Assembly (NCBI GenBank): GCA_947258895.1
Contig: CAMYKE010000013.1
Coordinates: 21,880 to 29,426, forward strand
Reading direction: 5' to 3'
Length of the DNA stretch: 7,547 nt
Source of the DNA: an uncultured Pseudomonadales bacterium
Lineage (GTDB): Bacteria; Pseudomonadota; Gammaproteobacteria; Pseudomonadales; IMCC2047
Both the position numbers and the translations under genes were made by a program. The notes beneath the pieces were generated by a model. The model did not search any database and was not told where the DNA came from. It saw nothing but the letters and a program-made list of their open reading frames with translations. Shown in pieces: positions 1-5,914 of the stretch. Numbering within the stretch: the first letter of the stretch is position 1; the number at the start of each line of letters is the position of its first letter.

Positions 1-618
1 CGCCGCGATGAAGCGGCGATCACGGCACTGTGCAATAATCACGGCAACGCAGTAATTCCGCTGGTCATCGATCTGCTTGACCCCAGGAGCTGTGCTACGT
101 TGATGCCGCAAATCCTGAAGCAGGCAGGCCAGCTCGACATTTTTCACGCCAATGCCGGTATCTATCTCGGCGGAGACCTTGTCGATGCCAGCACGGACGC
201 GATCGACAGGATGCTGAACCTCAATGTCAACGTGGTTATGAAAAACGTTCGTGATGTCCTGCCACATATGATCGAGCGTGGCACAGGCGACATTGTGGTT
301 ACAAGTTCCTTGGCAGCCCATTTTCCAGTGCCGTGGGAACCGGTCTACGCATCCTCCAAATGGGCAATAGACTGCTTCGTCCAGACTGTACGCCGCCAGG
401 TATTCAAGCACGGCATTCGAGTCGGCTCGATTTCGCCGGGTCCGGTTCTCAGTGCGCTTCTCGCCGATTGGCCCAAAGAAAAATTGAAGGAGGCAAAGGA
501 ATCAGGCAGCCTGCTTGAAGCAAGCGAGGTGGCCAACGTAATCATGTTTATGCTAACACGGCCACGCGGGATGACTATCCGGGACGTGGTCATGCTGCCC
601 ACCAATTTCGACCTCTAG
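1..618 (+). CDS. Short-chain dehydrogenase/reductase, ribitol 2-dehydrogenase-like (5' end outside window)
   Basis: The reading frame is open from base 1, so the gene begins upstream and 205 residues are visible. An SDR of this kind oxidises a sugar alcohol or similar hydroxyl with NAD(P) in the cytoplasm. Seen in the visible part: the NAG motif (HANAG, residues about 49-53), the catalytic Ser at about 103, YxxxK as YASSK (Tyr about 116, Lys about 120), and the SPGPV stretch after the active site. The glycine-rich TGxxxGxG cofactor loop is missing because it lies upstream. From memory, the whole visible part matches ribitol 2-dehydrogenase closely: LDIFHANAG, the WEPVY stretch before the active site, RRQV, ALLADWPK and a C-terminus of the form T(I/V)RDVV-LP-N-DL. 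An internal TTG-ATG at 100-105 is not the start, because homology continues before it. The fold and class are firm. The exact polyol substrate is inferred, and polyol transport or kinase genes upstream would support it. Confidence 0.9.
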   Translation, partial: RRDEAAITALCNNHGNAVIPLVIDLLDPRSCATLMPQILKQAGQLDIFHANAGIYLGGDLVDASTDAIDRMLNLNVNVVMKNVRDVLPHMIERGTGDIVVTSSLAAHFPVPWEPVYASSKWAIDCFVQTVRRQVFKHGIRVGSISPGPVLSALLADWPKEKLKEAKESGSLLEASEVANVIMFMLTRPRGMTIRDVVMLPTNFDL

Positions 619-889
619 ATGTGGCCCCATCACTTTGAACGGTATAAGCTAACGTCTGTTGCCGGGATAAGGACCCTGCCGTAGTTCAACAGATCAATAA
701 CCGGAATTGACTGTAGCCGCACTACCACACTTCACACATCCGAGAATGAGCCTCCATTACGTGCTCACAACCCCTAAGTGGACATTCGACTAAACCACAA
801 AATTTCTCTTTCAAATAGACAATTGATGCAAGTCATTATCCTTCGATTAGACGTCCGTATATTTAATCACAGATGAAAGGAATTCAAAA
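619..889. other. Intergenic gap, AT-rich toward its right end
   Basis: No open frame of note and no RNA gene is visible here. I see no clear hairpin with a T-run after the dehydrogenase stop. The last 100 bases are AT-rich and probably hold the promoter of the SnoaL-like gene. TATATT at 858-863 could be a -10 box, but no good -35 box lies 16-18 bases upstream. TTGATG at 823-828 resembles a -35 box but lacks a matching -10. Neither is strong enough to call a promoter. Confidence 0.4.
876..881 (+). promoter_or_regulatory. Shine-Dalgarno site of the SnoaL-like gene
   Basis: AAAGGA is followed by an 8-base spacer and the ATG at 890. This fixes 890 as the start rather than the later in-frame ATGs at codons 9 and 13. 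Confidence 0.7.
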
Positions 890-1285
890 ATGCCGGAAGC
901 GACGCACCCCAATATGTCTCTGCTGATGAGACTTGATCTTCAAAATCTAGATGCTTGTAAAAATGTCTTTGCAGACAATTTCATCTGGCATTATTTCAAT
1001 CCAAGACTGCCCGAACTGGAAGGTGATCATTGCGGTATTGAGGGTTTGAAGGGCTTTTTCGCAAAGCTGAATGAGAGAACACATGGTGGTTTTCAGGTGA
1101 ACGTGATTGATACGCATCCTGCGGGGGATGAGCTTGTTGTCACTCAGGTGTGCAATCGTATAGCGTTAGAAGGCAACACCTTTGAATTTGATGCTGTCGT
1201 TGTCTGGCGAATCGTTAACGGTAAATTTACCGAAGCGTGGGACATTCCAGCAGTTAACACAATGCGACCTATACAGAATCGTTAA
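890..1285 (+). CDS. SnoaL-like / NTF2-like small protein
   Basis: This 131-residue protein has the size and pattern of the NTF2-like superfamily (SnoaL-like). An N-terminal helical part ends in FADNFIWHYFNP, followed by a GIEGLKGFF helix (about residues 49-56), and then alternating strands (FQVNVIDTHPAGDELVVT, FEFDAVVVWRIVNGKFTEAWDI). The closing strand pair with -G-KFTEAWD- is typical of the family, which forms cone-shaped cytoplasmic proteins that are often dimers. Members include isomerases, cyclases, hydrolases and purely binding proteins, so the fold does not give a reaction here. No signal peptide or membrane segment is visible. The gene is richer in A/T-ending codons (AAT, AAA, TTT, GAT) than its neighbours, which hints at separate origin. 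It converges on the minus-strand repeat-protein gene with 88 bases between the stops. The family call is fairly sure; the function is unknown. Confidence 0.8.
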   Translation: MPEATHPNMSLLMRLDLQNLDACKNVFADNFIWHYFNPRLPELEGDHCGIEGLKGFFAKLNERTHGGFQVNVIDTHPAGDELVVTQVCNRIALEGNTFEFDAVVVWRIVNGKFTEAWDIPAVNTMRPIQNR

Positions 1286-1373
1286 CTTTGGCCAGTTTTT
1301 TTGCCAGGCATCATTTCTGCACGTTGAATGATCTTCTGTGTACCTCTGTCAATCACACCCATCCCTGACCCGG

Positions 1374-2531
1374 TTAATCGGCTGGCTTGGATGTTAACGG
1401 GCTGTTCCCTCGACTGCCGTACAATTGGTAGAAATGCAGCGTTACCGCACCGACACCCAGCAACAACACGATTAAAAACGCCAAACCACCGATAACCGGT
1501 ATCGAACCGATTATCAGCAGTAACAGGGCGGCAGCGACTATAGACCATGCACGTATCCACTTCGAATCATCCGGCACCTTACCGATTCGACGAAACCCTG
1601 CGTCCCCAATCCAGATTATGCCGACCAACAACCCTGCAATGAGAGCAACGATGTACAACGCCAGCACGATAAGCGCCAATGGTATCCCGAGAATGGAAAC
1701 AAGTAACATCAATACTAAAAACGGTGTCACAAATAAGACCAGTAGCCCCAGGACTAACGGCCTAAACGGCGCCGCCTGTAACTGTTGTGCCACCGTCGCA
1801 GACAAGCGCGGGTAGATCAGGAACAACGCCATCGCGGAAGCGGCTAAGCTCAAGAAAAGCACCAAATTGCCAGCGAAATCGGTTCCCCAGTCATCGAAAT
1901 CGCCAAAGTCGGTCTCGTGCCAGTCTACTACACCTTCGATGACAGCACCCTCGCGCACAACAGCTTCCTTCGGCGCTGAATAGGTCAGGTTTCCCTTTAT
2001 GACCGCACTTGGCCCAATCTCGATGGACTCTGCGTGAAGTTCCACATCACCACCGATCATGCCAGTTAAAATAATTTTTTTGCCTGCCGCCCTCAACTCA
2101 CGGCTTACGCTGCCAGCCACTGTGACAGTTTCGCCGGCAAGCCAGGCTCGACCACCGACCGTACTGCCGGATTCAAGTGACACTGAACCACCGGCAATAA
2201 TCGCGTCATCACCGACGTTACCGACTATCGCGACTGAACCGCCTGCGGAGCGGATATCGTCATTGACGTTGGCCGTGATACTTACCGTGCCTCCCGCCGC
2301 CAGCACATCCCCTGACACAGTGTTGACGATGTTTACACTGCCACCCGCTGCTACCACATCACCGTCGACATCGGCCAACACCTGTACAGTGGCTCCGGCC
2401 AGGTAGAGATCTTCCGGAACCTGGCCGCTTTTCGTCACAGCAAGTCCACCGGCTTGCGCGAACAAAGGCCCGGTTGAAAACACCACCAAAAGCATAAGAA
2501 TCGTACCAATACCGACTTTAGGTGCCCTCAT
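1374..2531 (-). CDS. Bactofilin-like repeat protein with C-terminal multi-pass membrane domain
   Basis: A 385-residue protein. The start at 2531 is chosen over an upstream in-frame ATG at 2606 because a good ribosome site (AGGAAA, 2538-2543) precedes it and a signal peptide follows at once: positive MRAPK, a hydrophobic core to about residue 23, and probable cleavage at FAQA (about 24-27). Residues 44 to about 181 are repeats of about 17 residues with an AGGS/T-V signature, the pattern of bactofilin-like (polymer-forming cytoskeletal) beta-helices. An Asp-rich linker (about 204-219) leads to hydrophobic segments at about 222-241, 258-281, 283-308 and 329-366, joined by short charged loops, then a short polar tail. 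The signal peptide puts the repeats outside the inner membrane, unlike cytoplasmic bactofilins, so a surface or periplasmic scaffold is my inference. Similar repeat-plus-membrane proteins are common in environmental bacteria and have no assigned function as far as I know. It appears to be a single-gene unit. Confidence 0.8.
   Translation of the reverse strand: MRAPKVGIGTILMLLVVFSTGPLFAQAGGLAVTKSGQVPEDLYLAGATVQVLADVDGDVVAAGGSVNIVNTVSGDVLAAGGTVSITANVNDDIRSAGGSVAIVGNVGDDAIIAGGSVSLESGSTVGGRAWLAGETVTVAGSVSRELRAAGKKIILTGMIGGDVELHAESIEIGPSAVIKGNLTYSAPKEAVVREGAVIEGVVDWHETDFGDFDDWGTDFAGNLVLFLSLAASAMALFLIYPRLSATVAQQLQAAPFRPLVLGLLVLFVTPFLVLMLLVSILGIPLALIVLALYIVALIAGLLVGIIWIGDAGFRRIGKVPDDSKWIRAWSIVAAALLLLIIGSIPVIGGLAFLIVLLLGVGAVTLHFYQLYGSRGNSPLTSKPAD
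1991..2402 (-). repeat. Tandem 51-base coding repeats (17-residue beta-helix turns)
   Basis: Within the repeat protein, the five-residue signature (LAGAT, AAGGS, AAGGT, SAGGS, IAGGS, LAGET, AAGKK, LHAES) begins at residues 44, 61, 78, 95, 112, 131, 148 and 165. The spacing is 17 residues every time except once, where it is 19. The middle copies are the most alike and the outer ones drift, as expected for a solenoid that grew by duplication. The DNA copies have diverged and are no longer near-identical. Confidence 0.8.
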
Positions 2532-2537
2532 TATCGT

Positions 2538-2543
2538 TTTCCT
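2538..2543 (-). promoter_or_regulatory. Shine-Dalgarno site deciding the start of the repeat protein
   Basis: On the minus strand AGGAAA lies here, leaving 8 bases between AGGA and the ATG at 2531. No comparable site precedes the longer in-frame start at 2606, whose extra 25 residues would also bury the signal peptide. Confidence 0.7.
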
Positions 2544-2701
2544 GCAGTAGTTAACGTATCGCCAGTGAAGTAACATTTCTATCGCCGAGACATGCCATTT
2601 AAGCAAATGACAAAAACTTTCCTCTGATACTCATCAGTTTCATCGTCGTTTCTTAATCATAGAATGCATGACTAATTCGCGAATCAAGGGTTTGTTGCGA
2701 C

Positions 2702-3104
2702 ATGAAAAGAATTGACGTTCGTCATCATGCATTTCCTGAAAGGTATGTCCGTGCCTTGAAAGGGTGCGGGGTCAACAACAGCATGGGAGTCGATTTTCCA
2801 GCATTGACTCCACAGGTATCGCTTAGGCAGATGGATAGGAATTAGATACAGACCGCCATGCTGTCGATTACTGCGCCTGGCGTATATTTTCCCGGCATAA
2901 AGTTTCCTGACGGTTTCCCCAGGGAATTCGCCCGCCCAGGAAACGAGACATTAGCTGATGCCAGGAAGAAGCATACCGATGCTCAATAGCAAGAGTGAGA
3001 TTGACAAAATCGCCTTCGCGCTCGATAGGTCGGGTAATCCATCCCTACAAAAAACCGCCACCAGTTTCCCAGCAGCGGATTTGTATGTGGTTGAGGCTAA
3101 GTGA
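2702..3104 (+). pseudogene. Decayed amidohydrolase (Amidohydro_2 / ACMSD-like) remnant
   Basis: Translation from the ATG at 2702 begins MKRIDVRHHAFPERYV and runs to MDRN, where a TAG (2843-2845) interrupts. The same frame continues with IQTAMLSITAPGVYF and later NETLADARKK, ending at TAG 2987-2989. These blocks fit the N-terminus of metal-dependent amidohydrolases related to ACMSD: IDVHHHxFP, then GVxFPxWxPELSLxxMDRNGI, then A-LSI-APG, then the ARxxNExLA helix. The first His of the HxH metal pair is Arg here (CGT, one base from CAT). A second frame then takes over (2958-3104) with PGR, PMLN, EIDKIAFALD and KTATSFPAAD. These resemble later blocks of the same family, but with sequence missing between them. 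So I see a lost ligand, one stop, one frameshift near 2952-2989 and probable internal deletions. The rest of a roughly 330-residue enzyme is absent. The flanks, 2532-2701 and 3105-3193, show no other gene. The family call is by pattern memory and is fairly sure for the first 90 codons, less so after 2990. Confidence 0.7.
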
Positions 3105-3193
3105 GAGTGTGGTCAAAAATGGGAGCTGACGTTGCAATCACTATACCCCCGGTCGGTGACCAGGCTTTTTTACGTCCGTAATGTAGATACAGG

Positions 3194-4480
3194 TTAGAGG
3201 TCATAACCCCGTTCGTTATGCATCCTGATATCCAGGCCCTCCGTTTCCTCGTCTCCGGTTACCCGCAGCGCAGTTATGAAACCGACGACTTTCAGTATTA
3301 CGAATGTCATGACGGCCGTATACGAAAAGGTGGCCAATACGCCGATCAATTGCACACCCACCTGCGAGCCGATGGACACGTCACCAAGCCCCTGGCCACT
3401 GAATATTCCCAACTGGCTGGAGGCAAATACCCCGGCCAGGATCGTACCGAGTATGCCACCGACGCCGTGCACCGGGAAGACATCGAGCGAGTCGTCTATC
3501 CTCAGCACCTGCTTGAGGGTCATCGTTGCGAAAAAACAGAGGGCGCCGGCGCTCACCCCGATTACCAGCGCGCCGGCAGGGCCGACAAACCCGGATGCGG
3601 GAGTAATGGTACCCAGCCCGGCTACCATTCCGGTAACGATGCCCAGGGCGCTCGGTTTGCCGAACCGGATCCATTCAACAATCATCCACGTGAAGGCCCC
3701 CGCCGCGGCAGAAATATGGGTGACCAGCATTGCCATGGCCGCATCGCCATTGGCGGCCAGCGCGCTGCCACCATTGAAACCAAACCAGCCGACCCAGAGC
3801 ATACCTGCGCCTGTGAGTGACATCGTCATGTTGTGCGGGGGCATTGCCACGGTCGGGAACCCGTTCCGATTGCCCAACACCAGCGCACATACCAGTGCAG
3901 CGACACCGGCGGTGATATGCACCACCGTTCCACCGGCAAAATCCAGCAGGCCCATTTCCCCCAGCCAGCCTCCGCCCCATACCCAATGGGTAATCGGCGC
4001 ATAGACGACCAGCGACCAGAGCGCTGAAAATAGCAACACGGCAGCGAAGTTCATACGCTCAGCGAAACCACCGACGATCAGCGCGGGCGTAATAATCGCG
4101 AAGGTCAACTGGAACAGGGAAAACGCAGATTCCGGGATATCACCGGACATGGATTCTTCAAAAACCCCTGCCATAAACATTTTGCTGAACCCGCCCATGA
4201 ACGCGCCACCCTCCGAAAAGGCGATGCTATAGCCCACTACAAACCACAGGATCGTGACCAGGCAAGTTATGGCAAAACACTGCATCAGGACGCTGAGCAC
4301 GTTTTTACTGCGCACGAGTCCAGCATAAAACAGCGATAACCCCGGAATCGTCATGAACAGCACCAGCGCCGTTGAAGTCAGGATCCAGGATGTGGCACTT
4401 GCGTCCAGCCCCTCGGCCACAGCCATGCCAGGCAACACTATCGACGTAAGCAGAAGTAATAAGGGAGATTTTTTCGGCAT
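3194..4480 (-). CDS. amtB: Ammonium transporter, Amt/MEP/Rh family
   Basis: A complete 428-residue transporter that moves ammonium across the inner membrane, expected to be a homotrimer. An N-terminal signal-like segment (residues 1-22, MPKK then a Leu-rich core, AVA before Glu) precedes eleven expected membrane helices, as in E. coli AmtB. Key family features are present: GLSLFYAGLVRSKN (47-60) in the first helix, DFAGGTVVHITAG (180-192) with Asp180 and pore His188, LWVGWFGFNGGS (228-239), and FPVHGVGGILG (335-345) with the second pore His338. The C-terminal tail ends EGLDIRMHNERGYDL, the conserved cytoplasmic segment that couples to the channel and meets GlnK-type PII proteins. The start lies just after a short-spaced AAAAGGA. 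Neighbouring genes are 171 bases upstream (MOSC) and a pseudogene downstream. There is no glnK within the window, where it commonly accompanies amtB. I found no exact sigma-54 promoter upstream. No key residue is missing. Confidence 0.96.
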   Translation of the reverse strand: MPKKSPLLLLLTSIVLPGMAVAEGLDASATSWILTSTALVLFMTIPGLSLFYAGLVRSKNVLSVLMQCFAITCLVTILWFVVGYSIAFSEGGAFMGGFSKMFMAGVFEESMSGDIPESAFSLFQLTFAIITPALIVGGFAERMNFAAVLLFSALWSLVVYAPITHWVWGGGWLGEMGLLDFAGGTVVHITAGVAALVCALVLGNRNGFPTVAMPPHNMTMSLTGAGMLWVGWFGFNGGSALAANGDAAMAMLVTHISAAAGAFTWMIVEWIRFGKPSALGIVTGMVAGLGTITPASGFVGPAGALVIGVSAGALCFFATMTLKQVLRIDDSLDVFPVHGVGGILGTILAGVFASSQLGIFSGQGLGDVSIGSQVGVQLIGVLATFSYTAVMTFVILKVVGFITALRVTGDEETEGLDIRMHNERGYDL

Positions 4481-4651
4481 TATCCTTTTCCCGTAAAGTT
4501 TTTTGTTATGAATCTTGTCAGCTATGCACTTTTATTGCAGCGACCTCTATCCACTTCGTCACCGGAAAAAGCGCTGCGGATGATATCACATTACGCCCGG
4601 CGCACGCACGTGTTAGCGACGGCAACGCCCCGCTGAAAGCGCCGCGTTATC

Positions 4652-5590
4652 TCAGCCCGGGAGTGGCTCCAGCAACAACTGATCGCCAACACTAAGGGTC
4701 ACGCCCGCGCCGTGCAGCACCAGTGCATTCTGGCCGAAAAAGGCGCCTTCCTGGCCGGGTGCGGTGTTCAGCGCGCGCAAACTCGCCAACGGCTCGAGCG
4801 AAGGATCCTTGGCGGCCGTCCGCTGGTTAATCGTAGTCACGATGCAGCGCTCGGACGGGTCGCACAACTGAATGGCAAAATCCCCGCGAGCGCCGCGCAG
4901 CAGCGCCTGCTGATACTCGTCAAACGCGGCCAGCCCCCCTATCACGATATTGGGTCGAAAGCGGTCCATCGGCACGGCGTTCGCCCCGGTTTGTCGCAAG
5001 TGCTCGTTCAACGCAGCCAGAGACGCGACATTGGTAACCAGCAGGGGCGCTGCGTCGGCAAATTCGGTGGTGTTCCCGGCGCCGAATCGATCGGGACTGG
5101 ACTGTGGCCGCAGGCCATCTCCCGGCATGCGCACGAGTCGCAGCGGGTGCATGGACTGCAGAGTGTCGGTGAGCCAACGCGAAACGGTCTCACCCTCATC
5201 GAGCGCCGCCACCCGGTCGCGCCAGATCGTGACCTCGACCCGCTCCACGTGCTGCTCCGATGCCTCCGTAGTCCGCGCAACCTCGATCCGGCTGCCAGCG
5301 TCACCGCCCGACAACACCAGTTCCCGCTCTGTAAGGCTAACGGAGATTCGCGCCAGGCCGGGAAGTTGTCGCTGTGTCACCATCCGGCCGTTGGGCATTA
5401 CGATCATCCAGTGACGATCCCAGGCAAGGCCAGTGGGGGTCAACACCGCGCGTTCGAGATCGAGTCCCCGCAAACCCTTGACGGGATAGTGATGTAAACC
5501 GACTACTTCGATCGCCACGTTGCCAGCCTGTGAGGTTGTAGCTGCATTCCAGTTCGGATCTGTCGAGCGACCCGATTGCCCAGGCCGCAT
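4652..5590 (-). CDS. MOSC domain protein with MOSC N-terminal beta-barrel domain
   Basis: A 312-residue protein from the ATG at 5590. A MOSC_N domain (about residues 26-145) starts with IEVVGLHHYPVKGLRG and has the DRHWMIVMPNGRMVTQRQ block. A MOSC domain (about 180-310) carries MDRFRPNIVI (208-217), Cys243 and Cys249 in CDPSERCIVTT, and FFGQN (284-288). MOSC domains are related to the C-terminus of Moco sulfurase, and a conserved Cys is thought to carry sulfur or bind the cofactor. Relatives include YcbX and the mARC-type reductases, which bind Moco and reduce N-hydroxylated compounds. The frame is open to 5761, but those extra 57 residues overlap the DUF1244 gene and are not domain-like. The chosen ATG follows the DUF1244 stop by 10 bases, with GGGA 5 bases upstream. 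The first 25 residues are polar and unconserved-looking, so a GTG at 5518, right before IEVVG, is a possible alternative start. It is the last gene of the Moco cluster. Confidence 0.88.
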   Translation of the reverse strand: MRPGQSGRSTDPNWNAATTSQAGNVAIEVVGLHHYPVKGLRGLDLERAVLTPTGLAWDRHWMIVMPNGRMVTQRQLPGLARISVSLTERELVLSGGDAGSRIEVARTTEASEQHVERVEVTIWRDRVAALDEGETVSRWLTDTLQSMHPLRLVRMPGDGLRPQSSPDRFGAGNTTEFADAAPLLVTNVASLAALNEHLRQTGANAVPMDRFRPNIVIGGLAAFDEYQQALLRGARGDFAIQLCDPSERCIVTTINQRTAAKDPSLEPLASLRALNTAPGQEGAFFGQNALVLHGAGVTLSVGDQLLLEPLPG

Positions 5591-5600
5591 ACTATTCCCA

Positions 5601-5903
5601 CTACTCCTCTTCCGCAGCCCGATGTGCGGCAAAGGCTTCCATCTGCTCCGGCGTCGCGGGAGTCTGGTACTTCTCTTTCCATTCCCCGTAGGGCATCCCG
5701 TAGACAATTTCCCGGGCCTGCTCGTAATCCATCTCAATGCCCCGCTCTTCGGCGGCGCCACGATACCACTTGCTCAGGCAATTGCGGCAAAAACCGGCTA
5801 CCGTCATCAATTCAATATTCTGCACGTCCTTGCGTTCATCCAGGTGTTGCACCAGGCGTCTAAAGGCGGCCGCTTCCAGTTCGGTTTGGGTAGTCAAGTC
5901 CAT
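5601..5903 (-). CDS. DUF1244 family protein
   Basis: A 100-residue, fully helical-looking small cytoplasmic protein. It matches the DUF1244 family through most of its length. The hallmarks are the FRRLVxHL helix near residue 14, the LMTVAGFCRNCLSKWY core (32-47) with Cys39 and Cys42 in a CxxC, and YEQAREIVYGMPYGEWK (60-76). The C-terminus (about 77-100) is acidic and Ala/Glu-rich. No reaction is known to me for this family. The CxxC could bind a metal or take part in thiol chemistry, which is inference. The gene sits 9 bases after moeA and 10 bases before the MOSC gene, so it is surely co-transcribed with them. Its ribosome site overlaps the moeA stop codon. The family call is strong; the function is unknown. 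Confidence 0.92.
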   Translation of the reverse strand: MDLTTQTELEAAAFRRLVQHLDERKDVQNIELMTVAGFCRNCLSKWYRGAAEERGIEMDYEQAREIVYGMPYGEWKEKYQTPATPEQMEAFAAHRAAEEE

Positions 5904-5910
5904 AATATAT

Positions 5911-5914
5911 TCCT
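5911..5914 (-). promoter_or_regulatory. DUF1244 ribosome site overlapping the moeA stop
   Basis: On the minus strand the moeA stop TAG runs into the AGGA ribosome site (TAGGA), followed by 7 bases and the DUF1244 ATG at 5903. This arrangement suggests translational coupling of the two genes. Confidence 0.65.

Noticed and set aside
1282..1560. 92-residue minus-strand frame overlapping the end of the repeat-protein gene
   Set aside because: It lies in another frame of a well-supported gene, has an Arg/Cys-rich composition and resembles no family I know.
2059..2406. 115-residue plus-strand frame, Pro/Thr/Ser-rich with regular repeats
   Set aside because: It is the antisense image of the 51-base coding repeats. 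Its apparent regularity comes from the real gene on the minus strand.
3156..3175. Possible plus-strand terminator (GGTC-GGT-GACC then a T-run)
   Set aside because: The stem is only 4 base pairs and the T-run is separated from it by four bases. It also points the wrong way to end amtB.
3218..4004. Long plus-strand frames opposite amtB
   Set aside because: The amtB product is unmistakable across the whole region, and the opposite frames show no domain-like pattern.
4481..4651. Sigma-54 promoter upstream of amtB
   Set aside because: A GG...GC pair is present on the minus strand, but the spacing is 9 or 12 rather than 10 bases and the flanking consensus is poor.
4712..5497. 261-residue plus-strand frame opposite the MOSC gene
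   Set aside because: Its composition is His/Arg/Gln-rich as expected for antisense of a GC-rich gene, and the MOSC motifs on the minus strand are intact.
5591..5761. N-terminal extension of the MOSC gene to the ATG at 5761
   Set aside because: It overlaps the DUF1244 coding region in another frame and gives an Arg/Pro/Ser-rich stretch without domain features. The ATG at 5590 fits the operon spacing.
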